A stretch of DNA of 32,604 bases from an uncultured Clostridia bacterium (lineage in GTDB: Bacteria; Bacillota; Clostridia; Christensenellales; UBA3700). The translations under genes were made by a program, and so were the position numbers. The stretch lies in assembly GCA_947175555.1 (NCBI GenBank), contig CAMWNK010000017.1, positions 1-32,604 of the forward strand, written 5' to 3'. Positions 6,731 to 16,507 of this stretch are shown here, piece by piece. The notes beneath the pieces are model-generated. The model ran no database searches. It had not been told where the DNA came from and saw nothing but the letters and a program-made list of their open reading frames with translations. Each line of letters begins with the position of its first letter. Positions within the stretch are counted from its first letter, which is position 1.

Positions 6731-9700
6731 TCAGTCCTGATTGTCCTTGATTTTTCCATCGGGAATAACTCTGAAGGCAAAGGACAGCTGACGCTTATTC
6801 TTGGACGTGATACATCTGAACTCCGCTCTCGCATCGGGACCGCAACTGTTGCTGCCTACTCCGCGTACGAATTGCAGCAGCTTGATACATGTATGTCCGT
6901 CGTATACGAGCTCGTGATCATGAAGAGCACTGCGCAATGCGTCGCAGGTAACGGGCAATGCGGAGAAGTTGAACGTCTCGTCCCTTGCAACAAACGTAAG
7001 TCCCTTGCCGCTATCGTCGGTTACGCTCGCCCATCTGCAACCGCAGCGGTTGCCGTTGTCCTGAGGCATGATGTAATGCTCGAGCATGTTCTCGACAGTG
7101 TCATCGTATATACCCATGATACCGTGCAACTTAAAGTCGGGATAATTCTCCTTAGGGCCCTTGCCGTAATATCTGACCTTATTGTACTGAGGAGGCATCT
7201 TGAGCGTAAATCCGAATCTGGGCAAGTCGAACTGCTTGAACGCGGTAAGATTGCTCGCAACGTCCATATATCCGTTGGGATAGACGGTGTAGGTTACGTC
7301 AAGCTCAAACCTCTTCTTGCCTGCAAGGAATATGCTGTGGCGTGTATTTATCTCCGCTCTGCCGCCGCCTGCCGAACCTCTCTTATTCGCGCCGAAGGCG
7401 TCGCAAGTAACGGAAATCCTGTCAAAGCCCTGCTTCTTCCACTTGTTGTCGATATACATATAGTTGTCTATCGCCGCGCCGTAGAGCGATACGTTGAAGC
7501 CCTTGTTCTCCACATCGCGACTGATGTACTCTACGCCGTCCACATTGTACGAGAACAGATTGCCGCCTATGTTGTCAAACTCCACGCGCATATTGACGTC
7601 TCCGCACGCGCTCACTATGGTCTTGTCATGCTCCTCAATAAGCGCAATGTCGCCTTTATTGACCTCCACAAGAGCGGGGACATGACGGCTGAGCTCGATA
7701 TGCTCCTCGGCTATAAGCAATCCGCTGCTCTTATCATAGTATGAGAAGATAATATAGCAGTCGTTGGATATATCCGTCATGGTATACTTGAGCGTAGCAT
7801 CGTAATAATCGCGAGGGGGGATATCTATATCGAACTTGCCCGACGCGTTGGTCTTACCATTGACGTTGTACTGCCACTTAACTTCCATGCCCTTTGTGGA
7901 TGCAAAGTAGTTGGTATTGACAAGTCTGTACTTATTACTGGATACGTACTGCGCTCTTACGGGACGATACGCTACCTTCATGCTGTATGCGCCTGTATGA
8001 GGGCGTCTGTCGGGATAGAAAAGTCCGTCTACGCAGAAGTTATAATCGTGAGCATACTCGCCATTGTCGCCGCCGTACATCCAATTACCGTTTTCGTCAA
8101 GGCAGGCATGATCAGCCCACTCCCAAATACATCCGCCCATCATCGTCTCGTTGGAGAGGAAGAGGTCCATATACTTATCCAGCGAGCCTGCGCCTACGCC
8201 CATAGCGTGAGCGTACTCGCACAAGAAGTAAGGTCTGCGGTAATATTTGCTCGGCAACTTGTCTGCCGCATACCTCTCCAACTTCTCGGTAGAGGTATAC
8301 ATCTCGGATACCACGTCGTAGCACCACACGCGGGTACGGCATGCGCCCTCGTAATGTATGGGCACTTCGCCGTCGAGACGCTTGAGCTTATCGTAACAAT
8401 AATTCTGACATCTATAACCGCCCGCCTCGTTGCCTAAAGACCACATGGCTATACAAGGGTTGTTCCTATCGCGCATGTACATGCGATATACTCTGTCCCA
8501 GTAGTGCTCCTTCCATGCGGGATTGTTGCTAAGACGGTTGTCGCGGCAGAGCAAAGTCGCCTTGATACCGTGCGCTTCTATGTCTGCTTCGTCCACTATA
8601 TACAATCCGATATGGTTAGCAGCCTTGATAAGCAGCGGATCGGGAGGATAGTGCGACGTACGGACACAGTTGACGTTGAACTCCTTCATGAGATGCAAAT
8701 CGCGCAAAATCGCATCCGCATCCATGCAGTAGCCGCGCTTGGGATCGGTATCGTGATGATTGACGCCCTTGAGCTTAATAGGCTCGGCATTAAAATAATA
8801 TATATTGCCTTTAACTCCTACCGTGCGTATACCGACTTCCTGCCTTACTACAAAGATGCTCTTGCCATCTCTTACTATCTCCAAATACAGAGTATAGAGA
8901 TTGGGGCACTCCGCGCTCCAAAGCTCGGGCATTTCCAACTCGATAGACGCTTTTTTGTCTGTTATCTGAGTCTCTTTAATCAATTCGTCTTTATAATAAA
9001 GAGTCGCCTTGAGAGAGCAATCATCGCCCATAACGGCTTCCGTGTCAATATCCAAAGCGTATTTATTATCATAAGAGCGCGTCTTAACGGAATAGTCCCA
9101 TATGTAATTATCGTCGTAATCGGTAAGATAGACGTCGCGGAATATACCGTTGTTTCGGAACATATCCTGCGACTCGAGATACGTGCCGTTACACCACTTG
9201 TAAACGAGCACAACCATCTCGTTATTGCCGTCGATAACGTAGCCCGTGATATCAAATTCCGCCGTATTATGGCTGCCTTCGCTGTATCCGACGTATCTGC
9301 CGTTGACGTACAACTGCAGACATGACGATACGCCCAAGAACGTCAATACGTGCCTGCGCGAGTGATTGATAGTAAACTTCTTACGGTAAAGACCTACGCT
9401 GTTGTATACCTCTACGGCAGGTCCCGCGTCGCTGCCGGGTAAGAGATTGTACCCCAACTTGGACGCCTTGCCCATATATCCCTTATCCGCAGGGACATAG
9501 GGCGGATGGGGATCGAATTGGTATCTGATATTGACGTAAAAAGGCTTCTCATACCCCTCAAACTGCCAACACCCGGGGACGGCAATCTTCTTAAAATTAT
9601 AAAAATATGTATCGAGCGACTCAGGCATATCGGATATCTTAGGGTAATACTCAAAATCCCAATCGCCGTTGAACACTCTGACCATGCGACTATTATACCT

Positions 9701-9832
9701 CTCGGTTATATAGTCGGTCGCGAAACACTCTTCTTTATCACCAAAAGGTATAAAGTAAGCGCGTGCAGGCAGCTTATTCTCCTCAAATATCGAAAAGTCG
9801 TTAAACTTATCGTGATTAAATCTATATAGCAT
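6731..9832 (-). CDS. lacZ: Beta-galactosidase, LacZ type (GH2)
   Basis: A 1033-residue GH2 enzyme that hydrolyses lactose and other beta-galactosides; E. coli LacZ has 1023. Domains in order: N-terminal sugar-binding jelly roll (about 40-225), immunoglobulin-like domain, TIM barrel with the family motifs NHHDTDPKRG and RTSHYPPD, then the large C-terminal beta-sandwich. The acid/base Glu469 (in SLGNEAGG) and nucleophile Glu539 (in FLCEYAHAMG) fall almost at the E. coli positions (461 and 537). I start at ATG 9832 (MLYRFN). The reading frame extends upstream to a TTG at 9907, but the promoter -35/-10 lie inside that extension, so it would not be transcribed whole. A GAGG lies 11 nt before 9832. 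There is no signal peptide, so it is cytoplasmic and needs a sugar transporter, none of which is in the window. The gene stands alone; no sugar regulator is adjacent. Confidence 0.95.
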   Translation of the reverse strand: MLYRFNHDKFNDFSIFEENKLPARAYFIPFGDKEECFATDYITERYNSRMVRVFNGDWDFEYYPKISDMPESLDTYFYNFKKIAVPGCWQFEGYEKPFYVNIRYQFDPHPPYVPADKGYMGKASKLGYNLLPGSDAGPAVEVYNSVGLYRKKFTINHSRRHVLTFLGVSSCLQLYVNGRYVGYSEGSHNTAEFDITGYVIDGNNEMVVLVYKWCNGTYLESQDMFRNNGIFRDVYLTDYDDNYIWDYSVKTRSYDNKYALDIDTEAVMGDDCSLKATLYYKDELIKETQITDKKASIELEMPELWSAECPNLYTLYLEIVRDGKSIFVVRQEVGIRTVGVKGNIYYFNAEPIKLKGVNHHDTDPKRGYCMDADAILRDLHLMKEFNVNCVRTSHYPPDPLLIKAANHIGLYIVDEADIEAHGIKATLLCRDNRLSNNPAWKEHYWDRVYRMYMRDRNNPCIAMWSLGNEAGGYRCQNYCYDKLKRLDGEVPIHYEGACRTRVWCYDVVSEMYTSTEKLERYAADKLPSKYYRRPYFLCEYAHAMGVGAGSLDKYMDLFLSNETMMGGCIWEWADHACLDENGNWMYGGDNGEYAHDYNFCVDGLFYPDRRPHTGAYSMKVAYRPVRAQYVSSNKYRLVNTNYFASTKGMEVKWQYNVNGKTNASGKFDIDIPPRDYYDATLKYTMTDISNDCYIIFSYYDKSSGLLIAEEHIELSRHVPALVEVNKGDIALIEEHDKTIVSACGDVNMRVEFDNIGGNLFSYNVDGVEYISRDVENKGFNVSLYGAAIDNYMYIDNKWKKQGFDRISVTCDAFGANKRGSAGGGRAEINTRHSIFLAGKKRFELDVTYTVYPNGYMDVASNLTAFKQFDLPRFGFTLKMPPQYNKVRYYGKGPKENYPDFKLHGIMGIYDDTVENMLEHYIMPQDNGNRCGCRWASVTDDSGKGLTFVARDETFNFSALPVTCDALRSALHDHELVYDGHTCIKLLQFVRGVGSNSCGPDARAEFRCITSKNKRQLSFAFRVIPDGKIKDNQD

Positions 9833-9878
9833 GTTATTATTATCCTCATTGATGCCGCTATTGCGACAGTATAAAACA

Positions 9879-9907
9879 ATTGTAGCATAAAGTATACATT
9901 TTTTCAA
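9879..9907 (-). promoter_or_regulatory. lacZ promoter
   Basis: On the minus strand: -35 TTGAAA (9902-9907), 17-nt spacer, -10 TACAAT (9879-9884). The predicted transcript begins near 9872, giving a leader of about 40 nt. This placement decides the lacZ start at 9832. Confidence 0.8.
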
Positions 9908-10150
9908 GTATTAATTATAATAATTATGCGCATATATTCGCGCATTATATAAAGGCAGCACTAGTAATAATGTATACTACATGCACTTATAGATAAAAAT
10001 ACGCCTTATATGTCGATTTTGAATTATAGTGGTATAATTTTACATCTATCTTGCCAAGTCGGATATTATATGTATGTTTTATGCACTATTTGCGGTATTA
10101 AGCATCGGAATCGCCTGTTAAGCCTTTTATAATGAAAAAGGCGCTTACCA

Positions 10151-10501
10151 TCACTCTACGTATGAGCTGAAAGGAAACAATCCGAGCCTGCCTATCTTGA
10201 GCCATTGCCATACGGCGGGAATGCCTATTATGGTAGCGCAGGAGACGAACGCGCCTGTAAGACATACAAAGCACATCACTGCGCCAATGCTAAAAGCCCA
10301 TATCACGGCAAGTAGAAAATTCTTCCCGGGGACAACAGTTACAGAGTGTCCGAAGGGCTTATATGAAATATAGGCATACTTATAACACTTGAGCGACAGG
10401 GGAAAACCTATCATTGTAAAAAGCAATAGCGTACCTACCGCCGACCAAAGCACAGCCAATAAGATACCGCCGAATATTTTCCAATAGGCATTGCCCAGCA
10501 T
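10151..10501 (-). CDS. YccF-like small membrane protein
   Basis: The 116-residue hydrophobic protein resembles the YccF family (two DUF307-like repeats), inner-membrane proteins of unknown function. Two similar halves are visible: GGILLAVLWSAVG followed by TMIGFPLSLKCYK and a Pro-Phe-Gly turn, and a second hydrophobic pair followed by IIGIPAVWQWLKIG and FPF. I choose ATG 10501 because AGGG sits 8 nt upstream and the N-terminus then matches E. coli YccF. The frame is open to an ATG at 10528 (125 residues) that has no Shine-Dalgarno site but has AATAAT six bases upstream, so that longer form cannot be excluded. An AT-rich hairpin near 10118-10144 follows the stop but has no T-tract. No partner is evident next to it. 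Confidence 0.72.
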   Translation of the reverse strand: MLGNAYWKIFGGILLAVLWSAVGTLLLFTMIGFPLSLKCYKYAYISYKPFGHSVTVVPGKNFLLAVIWAFSIGAVMCFVCLTGAFVSCATIIGIPAVWQWLKIGRLGLFPFSSYVE

Positions 10502-10751
10502 CCTATATGCCCTACGGTAAATCTGCATAGGAATATTATTGACATAACCGCTAAGGCTTATAAAAATATTGAGCTGATAATATATAAAATAATTTTACTT
10601 GAAACTAACGCAATCTAATAATCGATATCTAAAGCCGACGCAATATAACACATCAAACTCCAAAAGCGTATGCCCTATTACGCAATCATTTCAACTTTTC
10701 TAATGGGAATATTACAATCTATAGTGTAAGACTAAGGCTGAATAGTAAAAG

Positions 10752-11219
10752 TTATTCGGGCAAGATATCCGAGCACTTAAGGCTGCTCTCTAAAATCTCC
10801 ACCGCATCGAGTACGAACTTAACGCAAGGTCTCACCTTATAGTAATGCTCATCTCTCACATCGGGCTTATAACCCTGAGTAAGTCCCTTGACGTCTTTAA
10901 GAAGCTGATTGCATTCGATACTACCGTTCTTAGCCTTGAATGCCTCGCACATCTCGTATACGTCCTTATATGCCTGCGTCTTATCGCCGTGAATATCTCC
11001 GCTGTCCTTGCCCTTGTCCGCGCCGTAGACCAACCCCATCGCAGCTACCGCCCCGCAAAGCGTACGCGTACGCGAAAAGCCTCCACCCATGGCAATGGTA
11101 AGCTGTGCAACTCTCTTATCGGGCAAATCTATAAGGTCGGAAAAGGCTAAAGCCACCGCGCTGCCGCATCCGTAACCGCTCTTAAAAGCATTATACGCCT
11201 TGAGTTGTCTATTGGTCAT
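10752..11219 (-). CDS. C_GCAxxG_C_C family protein (putative redox-active)
   Basis: The 155-residue protein fits the C_GCAxxG_C_C family (PF09719), small Cys-rich proteins of unknown function often proposed to be redox-active or metal-binding. Seen: Cys18 in the GYGCGSAV motif, the GGGFSRT loop (45-51), Cys55 in LCGAVAAMG, and downstream Cys residues in YEMCEAF, IECNQLL, RPCVKF and LKCSD. Length is usual for the family. AGGAG lies 6 nt before the ATG. It follows pflA by about 140 bp in the same direction; an 8-bp dyad (11281-11322) sits in that gap, so it may be read separately or as a late part of the pfl unit. The function is not inferred beyond the family. Confidence 0.85.
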   Translation of the reverse strand: MTNRQLKAYNAFKSGYGCGSAVALAFSDLIDLPDKRVAQLTIAMGGGFSRTRTLCGAVAAMGLVYGADKGKDSGDIHGDKTQAYKDVYEMCEAFKAKNGSIECNQLLKDVKGLTQGYKPDVRDEHYYKVRPCVKFVLDAVEILESSLKCSDILPE

Positions 11220-11358
11220 ACCTAACTCCTAATAATAAAAATCGACGATATCCTTATGCTTACCAATCAAGCATTGCATACATACTCGCGCCTGCAATAT
11301 AGACTATACGCTGCCGAGTATGATATATGATAATTATATAGCTAAGTCAATCCGCCTA

Positions 11359-12099
11359 TCAAGCTATAATATCTTTAATAGCCGTATCGAGATAAGATTG
11401 CAGCCGCGATAATGCGTCCTTATCAAGCGCAGCCGTGTTCTCAAGAGGATTGGCTATGCCTGCCTTGACATACTTATCGAACCCGAGCGTATGAAAGGCG
11501 AGCAGCTCGTACTTCTCCACACTCTTCAACCTGTCTCCAAGCAAATCTATATACTCGTCAATAGCCGTCTCACTGTCATTGATGTCGGGCACTATAACGG
11601 TCCTAAGCCATATCCTTTTTCCACGCGCAATAGCATAATCGAGCGTGGCAAGCACGGTATCTAATCCGCCTCCGATATATTTGCGATATCTATCCTCGTC
11701 AGGCATCTTTATATCCAAAATAAGCATATCGCAGCCATCGAGAGCCGCCCTAACAATGCTACCGAGCGGCATTGCGCCCGACGTATCTATAGCGCAGCTT
11801 ATGTCGTGCTCCTTTAGTTTTGCCTCAAGCGCAGCTATAAACTCTGCCTGAGCAAGAGGCTCTCCACCCGACAACGTAACTCCGCCGCCGTGTCTGAAAT
11901 AAGGCTTAAACCTAACGGCCTTGGCTACTATCTCATCGACGGTGTATTCTGTGCCGCCGGCAAAAACCTGCGTATCTGGATTATGACAGTAAGCGCACCT
12001 ATACGGACAGCCCTGAAAGAAGATTGCAAAGCGCGTCCCGGGACCGTCTAAAGTTGCGAAACTCTCAAAAGAATGAATCTTTGCGGTAAGTTTTCTCAT
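11359..12099 (-). CDS. pflA: Pyruvate formate-lyase activating enzyme (radical SAM)
   Basis: The 246-residue radical SAM enzyme installs the glycyl radical on PflB using a [4Fe-4S] cluster and S-adenosylmethionine. The cluster motif is Cys31-X3-Cys35-X2-Cys38 (GCPYRCAYC), followed by the SAM-binding GGEP (LSGGEPLAQ, about residues 75-83). The N-terminus ([14 protein letters not shown]) is typical of PflA. The ATG overlaps the pflB stop by 4 nt (ATGA), so the two are translationally coupled. Length equals that of E. coli PflA (246). It requires strictly low oxygen, which supports an anaerobic lifestyle. Confidence 0.96.
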   Translation of the reverse strand: MRKLTAKIHSFESFATLDGPGTRFAIFFQGCPYRCAYCHNPDTQVFAGGTEYTVDEIVAKAVRFKPYFRHGGGVTLSGGEPLAQAEFIAALEAKLKEHDISCAIDTSGAMPLGSIVRAALDGCDMLILDIKMPDEDRYRKYIGGGLDTVLATLDYAIARGKRIWLRTVIVPDINDSETAIDEYIDLLGDRLKSVEKYELLAFHTLGFDKYVKAGIANPLENTAALDKDALSRLQSYLDTAIKDIIA

Positions 12100-14318
12100 A
12101 TAGAGGCGTGGAAAGTCCTGTTGATAACCTCTTGTTGCTGCTGCTTGCTCAGCTTATTGAAATTGACGGCGTAGCCGCTTACCCTTATCGTAAGATTGGG
12201 GTACAGATTGGGATCGTTCATTGCGTCGACGAGCTTCTGTCTATTGAGAACGTTGACGTTGAGATGATGTGCATCCTGCATGAAATATCCGTCAAGCATA
12301 TCTACCAGTCTGCTTACTCTGTCGTCCTCGCACTTGCCAAGCACCTCGGGAGTAACGGAGAAGGTATTGGATATACCGTCGCGGCAGCAGCTATATCGCA
12401 ATTTGGCAACGGAGTTGAGCGATGCAAGCGCGCCGCTGACATCTCTGCCGTGCATGGGATTGGCACCGGGAGCGAAGGGCTCGCCCTTCTTCCTTCCGTC
12501 GGGAGTAGAACCGGTCTTTCTGCCGTACATAACGTTGGACGTTATGGTGAGGATAGAAAGCGTGGTTACTGCGCCGCGGTATGTCTCATGCTTGCTAAGC
12601 TCGGAGTAGAAATACTCTACTATCCACTTAGCTATATCGTCGACTCTGTCGTCATCGTTGCCGTATTTGGGGAAGTCTCCCTCTGTAACAAAGTCGGAAA
12701 TTATGCCGCGCTCGTCCTTGACAGCCTTCACCTTGGCATGCTTGATTGCCGACAAGCTATCCGCAAGCACGGAAAACCCGCTGACGCCGAAAGCCATAAG
12801 CCTCTCCACAGCCGTGTCGTGCAAGCTCATCATCAATCTCTCGTAAGCATACTTATCGTGCATATAGTGGATGATGTTCATAGTGTTGACGTAGAGCCCC
12901 GCCATCCAAGAACAATACTTCTTAAACGCTGTCATTACCTTATCGTAATCGAGCACTCCCTCGTCAAAGGTGTCGCCGAGCGGACCGACTTGCTCGCCGC
13001 TGATCTCGTCCCTGCCGCCGTTGAGCGCCATAAGCAACACTTTAGCAAGATTGCATCTCGCGCCGAAATACTGCATCTGCTTACCTACCTTCATCGCCGA
13101 TACGCAGCATGCTATAGCATAATCGTCGCCGTAAAGCGGACGCATGAGGTCGTCGTTCTCATACTGAATAGAATCGGTGTCTATCGAAACTTTTGCGCAA
13201 AATTTCTTGTACGACTCGGGCAGTTTCTCGCTCCAAAGCACGGTAATGTTGGGCTCTGCGCTCGAGCCTAAATTGTATAACGTATTGAGCACGCGGAAAG
13301 CATTGCGCGTAACCATGTGGCGTCCGTCCTCGGCAATGCCGCTCTCGGACATGGTAACCCACGTAGGATCGCCTGCGAAAATATCGTTGTAGTCGGGAGT
13401 GCGCAGATGCCTTACCAAACGCAGCTTGATAATAAAGTCGTCTATTATCTCCTGCGCCCTCTCCTCGTCGATAACGCCCTCGCGTATATCGCGCTCGAAA
13501 TAAATATCGAGGAAAGTGGATATCCTGCCTATGGAATTGGCGGCGCCGTTCTGCTCCTTGATAGCGCCCAGATATCCAAAATACAGCCACTGTACTGCCT
13601 CTACGGCATTCTCGGCAGGGCGGGAAATATCATAGCCGTACTGCGCAGCCATCTTCTTGAGCCTATCCATAAAGTCGAGCTGCTTATAAAGCTCCTCTAT
13701 GCTGCGGATATTCTCCTCCGTCATAGTCTTGCTCTGCAACTCCTCTCTGTCGCGCTGCTTGCTCGCGATAAGCCTGTCCATGCCGTAAAGAGCAATCCTG
13801 CGATAATCGCCTATTATCCTGCCTCTTGCATATGCGTCGGGCAAGCCCGTAATCACACCTGCGTGCCTTGCCGCGCGCATCTCCTTGCTGTAGACGTGAA
13901 AGACGCCGTCATTGTGCGTTGTCCTAAACTTGAACTGCTCCCATACGCGGTCCGACATCTTATAGCCGTACGCCTCGCACGCCTGCGACGCGTTCCTGAT
14001 ACCTGCAAAGGGATTGACAGCCCTCTTAAGGGGCTTGTCCGTCTGCAAGCCGACAATGATGTCCTTACCCTTATCGACATAGCCGGGAGCAAAGCTGAGT
14101 ATCGATGCTACATTGTCTACGTCGATATCGAGCACGCCCTTCTCGCGCTCTTGCTTGAGTAGCTCCTCTACCTCGGCGTAAACCTGCTTAGTACGCTCGG
14201 TGGCTCCTCGTAAAAACGAAGCGTCCCCCTCGTATGGGGTATAGTTGCGATTGATAAAATCTCTTACGTCAATCGTATCGTTCCAGTTGCCTTCAATAAA
14301 GCCTCTCCAAGCGTCCAT
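12096..14318 (-). CDS. pflB: Formate C-acetyltransferase (pyruvate formate-lyase)
   Basis: The 740-residue glycyl-radical enzyme converts pyruvate and CoA to acetyl-CoA and formate in anaerobic fermentation. The catalytic pair Cys404-Cys405 (in IACCVSAMK) and the radical Gly715 (in RVSGYAV near the C-terminus) are present, as are the PFL N-terminal pattern AWRGF-GNW and NYTPYEGD. The frame is open further up to 14360, but ATG 14318 is chosen: GGAG lies 6 nt upstream and the protein then begins MDAWRGF as in the family. It is followed by pflA with a 4-nt overlap. A leader of about 165 nt separates it from the promoter at 14492-14520 and contains a GGCAGT/ACTGCC hairpin (14451-14464). Confidence 0.97.
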   Translation of the reverse strand: MDAWRGFIEGNWNDTIDVRDFINRNYTPYEGDASFLRGATERTKQVYAEVEELLKQEREKGVLDIDVDNVASILSFAPGYVDKGKDIIVGLQTDKPLKRAVNPFAGIRNASQACEAYGYKMSDRVWEQFKFRTTHNDGVFHVYSKEMRAARHAGVITGLPDAYARGRIIGDYRRIALYGMDRLIASKQRDREELQSKTMTEENIRSIEELYKQLDFMDRLKKMAAQYGYDISRPAENAVEAVQWLYFGYLGAIKEQNGAANSIGRISTFLDIYFERDIREGVIDEERAQEIIDDFIIKLRLVRHLRTPDYNDIFAGDPTWVTMSESGIAEDGRHMVTRNAFRVLNTLYNLGSSAEPNITVLWSEKLPESYKKFCAKVSIDTDSIQYENDDLMRPLYGDDYAIACCVSAMKVGKQMQYFGARCNLAKVLLMALNGGRDEISGEQVGPLGDTFDEGVLDYDKVMTAFKKYCSWMAGLYVNTMNIIHYMHDKYAYERLMMSLHDTAVERLMAFGVSGFSVLADSLSAIKHAKVKAVKDERGIISDFVTEGDFPKYGNDDDRVDDIAKWIVEYFYSELSKHETYRGAVTTLSILTITSNVMYGRKTGSTPDGRKKGEPFAPGANPMHGRDVSGALASLNSVAKLRYSCCRDGISNTFSVTPEVLGKCEDDRVSRLVDMLDGYFMQDAHHLNVNVLNRQKLVDAMNDPNLYPNLTIRVSGYAVNFNKLSKQQQQEVINRTFHASI

Positions 14319-14475
14319 ATTATTCTCCGAAAAATTATTATCGATTAGATTATATACCATCGGCTACACTCAGCCTGTCGCTATTGCAACATTATAGTAA
14401 TTATCCGCCGACTTAGTATGCGCGTATGCTCAACTAATATCCCACGCCGAGGCAGTCCACTGCCTATTACTATAT

Positions 14476-14493
14476 ATTGTTATGCTCAACAAT
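14476..14493. promoter_or_regulatory. Operator-like dyad at the pflB transcription start
   Basis: ATTGTT-ATGCTC-AACAAT is a perfect 6-bp inverted repeat spanning the end of the -10 box and the predicted +1. A repressor bound here would block transcription. The spacing does not match the known Rex consensus, so the regulator is unknown. Confidence 0.45.
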
Positions 14494-14520
14494 TATAACA
14501 CGCTATATATAGTATGGCAA
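14492..14520 (-). promoter_or_regulatory. pflB promoter
   Basis: On the minus strand: -35 TTGCCA (14515-14520), 17-nt spacer, perfect -10 TATAAT (14492-14497). The predicted start near 14485 falls inside the dyad 14476-14493. Confidence 0.7.
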
Positions 14521-14749
14521 ACAAATTACGACATTTTATTTTTTAGGAAAAATATCGTCTGAAAAGGTATCTTAGCCATTGCAAGAACACGATTGCAAAT
14601 CTATACAACCGACGGATTTAACAATACGCTGCCAAGGGGTAAGGCGGCAAAAATGCGGGGGATTTTACCGCTCGAACGGGCGATAAAATTCTTACTTTGC
14701 AGTAACTTATAAGCAATAATCTAAAGCGATGGATTATAATAAATAAGTC
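14521..14749. other. Intergenic stretch between the SAP-domain gene and the pfl promoter
   Basis: There is no ORF of note. It contains an imperfect 9-bp stem (ATTTTA-C-CGC / GCG-A-TAAAAT, 14662-14689) and a G/C-rich run before it, but no T-tract directly after the stem on either strand. It may end transcription of the SAP-domain gene weakly; nothing else is recognisable. Confidence 0.4.
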
Positions 14750-15343
14750 TTATCTGCGATACCTATCGATGAGCGCCATATTATCCTCAACGAGTTGATA
14801 GGAATATACCTTGGGCATAGTCGACTCTCTGACAATCCCCCACAAAATGGACGCAACCTTGAGCTTGTTATCAAAAGGCGCATTACGGCAGTCTGCGCAA
14901 AAATCTTTGACAAACTTATTCCACTTGCATTCGCTATTGTCGTATCTTGTATAATCGGACTTGCGGTAATATACCTCGAGCATATCGGCAAGAGTGTACG
15001 ACATGTCTCCCGTGCTCTTCACCTTGCGCCACGCGGCAACCATATCGGCATTAAACTTAAAGTTAGCTACGCCGCTAAGCTGCGAAAAATACTGCCTGAA
15101 CCTGTTGCTGAACTTAAATCCGCATTTGAGCAGCGGCACGTCGGGAGAAAGCTCTTGTATAGAATCGGTTGCTTTAGCAATTTTCTTCTTATCGGGCTTA
15201 ACTACTATGCCGTCGTAATAAGCCTTGATATTATCAAGTAAATCCGCCTTGTTGCCGCTGTGGTCGATACCCAAACGCTTACACAGCTGTACAAGCTCGC
15301 TCCTGTATCGATAACGGCTTGAAAACTCTTCATAATCTTTCAT
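14750..15343 (-). CDS. SAP domain / DUF6434 protein
   Basis: The 197-residue basic protein starts with a region resembling a SAP helix-extension-helix (about residues 14-43, SELVQLCKRLGI-HSGNKADLLDNI), a fold that usually binds DNA. It then shows the DUF6434-like patterns FRQYFSQL-FKFNADMVAAW-TLADMLEVYY and a second NKFVKDF segment. The function of this family is unknown. I choose ATG 15343, because the promoter at 15411-15440 predicts a transcript starting near 15404. The upstream in-frame ATG at 15397 would then have a leader of only about 7 nt, whereas 15343 gives about 60 nt and an N-terminus like known relatives. The ribosome site before 15343 is weak (AGAG), so the start is uncertain. 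It is a single gene in its own unit. Confidence 0.78.
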   Translation of the reverse strand: MKDYEEFSSRYRYRSELVQLCKRLGIDHSGNKADLLDNIKAYYDGIVVKPDKKKIAKATDSIQELSPDVPLLKCGFKFSNRFRQYFSQLSGVANFKFNADMVAAWRKVKSTGDMSYTLADMLEVYYRKSDYTRYDNSECKWNKFVKDFCADCRNAPFDNKLKVASILWGIVRESTMPKVYSYQLVEDNMALIDRYRR

Positions 15344-15410
15344 TTGTCTCATCTCTTCGACTATATCCACGGTACACCTCGCCGAGCCAATCGGCATTCT
15401 TCTTACTGCA

Positions 15411-15440
15411 ATTATACAGCCTGCGACAGACGATAATCAA
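15411..15440 (-). promoter_or_regulatory. Promoter of the SAP/DUF6434 gene
   Basis: On the minus strand: -35 TTGATT (15435-15440), 18-nt spacer, perfect -10 TATAAT (15411-15416). Confidence 0.75.
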
Positions 15441-15514
15441 CTCTTATTAATGAAACTACGCCTTTCATATACAAATTACTAAAGGACGTTGCCGCATTTA
15501 GAGCTTATGTACGT

Positions 15515-15538
15515 AAAAAGCGCGACATAAAGCCGCGC
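15515..15538 (-). terminator. Terminator of the arginine operon (after argF)
   Basis: A 7-bp stem (GCGCGGC/GTCGCGC, one G-T pair) with a 5-nt loop is followed by TTTTT on the minus strand, about 50 nt after the argF stop. Confidence 0.85.
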
Positions 15539-15586
15539 CTTAATAAACATATATTAATACGTCTTGTTTAATTCGTTGATATACGA

Positions 15587-16489
15587 CTACTTGAGCAACT
15601 TGACGAGCACGGCTTTCTGAGCGTGAAGTCTGTTTTCTGCCTCGTCGAAAATCTCGGGATGGCTCTCGAGCACATCCTCGGTTATCTCTTCTCCTCTATG
15701 CGCAGGCAGACAGTGCAATACCAATGCGTCGGGAGCGGCTACGGACATCACCTGCGAATTAATCTGATAACCCTTGAACGCCTTCTTGCGCTCAGCTGCC
15801 TCGCCTTCCTGTCCCATAGACGCCCATACGTCGGTATACACAGCGTCCGCGCCCTCGGCCGCCTTCATAACGTCAGAGGTGAGCTCGAACTTATCGCCGT
15901 ATTTCTCAGCCCACGCAAGCACGTCCGCCGCCGGACGGTAAGCGTCGGGACAAGCAACGGAAACTCTCATGCCTGCCGTAAGACAGCCCACTATAAGCGA
16001 ATTTGCCATATTATTGCCGTCGCCGATATAGCACAGCTTAAGATTGTCGAGAGAGCCCTTGTATTCCCTAATCGTCATCAAATCAGCTAGCACCTGACAG
16101 GGGTGAGCGTAATCCGTAAGTCCGTTGATTATAGGTATGCTGCCGTACTTCGCAAGGTCCTCGACTTCTTGCTGAGCAAAGGTCCTTATCATAATTCCGC
16201 TGAGATAGCGCGAAAGTACGCGCGCGGTATCCTGAACAGGCTCTCCTCTGCCTATCTGCAAGTCGTTGCTGCTTAAAAACAACGCGCTGCCGCCCAGCTG
16301 ATACATACCCGTCTCAAAAGATACTCGCGTACGTGTGGACGACTTTTGAAATATCATACCAAGCGTCCTGCCCTCGAGCACTCTGTGCGGTATGCCGTGC
16401 TTGAGCTCATACTTGAGCTGATCGGCAAGATTGAGGACGGACATGATATCGTCCTTGCTCATATCCGACATCTTTAATAAATGCTTCAT
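15587..16489 (-). CDS. argF: Ornithine carbamoyltransferase
   Basis: The 300-residue cytoplasmic enzyme makes citrulline from ornithine and carbamoyl phosphate. The carbamoyl phosphate loop STRTR (51-55), the DYAHPCQVLADL segment and the ornithine loop HCLPAHRGEEI are all intact. I use ATG 16489: GGAG lies 6 nt upstream and the protein begins MKHLLKMSDM as in the family. An in-frame TTG at 16519 would add ten residues but overlaps the ribosome site. It is the last gene of the operon and is separated from argD by a 165-nt gap with strong stem-loops, unlike the tight argC-argD spacing. Confidence 0.96.
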   Translation of the reverse strand: MKHLLKMSDMSKDDIMSVLNLADQLKYELKHGIPHRVLEGRTLGMIFQKSSTRTRVSFETGMYQLGGSALFLSSNDLQIGRGEPVQDTARVLSRYLSGIMIRTFAQQEVEDLAKYGSIPIINGLTDYAHPCQVLADLMTIREYKGSLDNLKLCYIGDGNNMANSLIVGCLTAGMRVSVACPDAYRPAADVLAWAEKYGDKFELTSDVMKAAEGADAVYTDVWASMGQEGEAAERKKAFKGYQINSQVMSVAAPDALVLHCLPAHRGEEITEDVLESHPEIFDEAENRLHAQKAVLVKLLK

Positions 16490-16507
16490 ATATCTCTCCG
16501 TATCTAT

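Noticed and set aside
9833..9907. N-terminal extension of lacZ from a TTG codon
   Set aside because: The lacZ -35 and -10 boxes lie inside it, and the family N-terminus begins at 9832.
12108..13271. 387-codon plus-strand open frame opposite pflB
   Set aside because: It lies wholly antisense to a certain gene and shows no family similarity; it is a by-product of codon bias, as are the long frames opposite argJ, argD, lacZ and glmM.
14319..14360. Longer pflB start at 14360
   Set aside because: The SD site GGAG lies before 14318, and the PFL N-terminus begins MDAWRGF.
14476..14493. Rex operator at pflB
   Set aside because: Known Rex sites are 18 bp with half-sites two bases further apart; the match is only partial.
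14662..14689. Intrinsic terminator of the SAP-domain gene
   Set aside because: The stem has a mismatch and is not followed directly by a T-tract.
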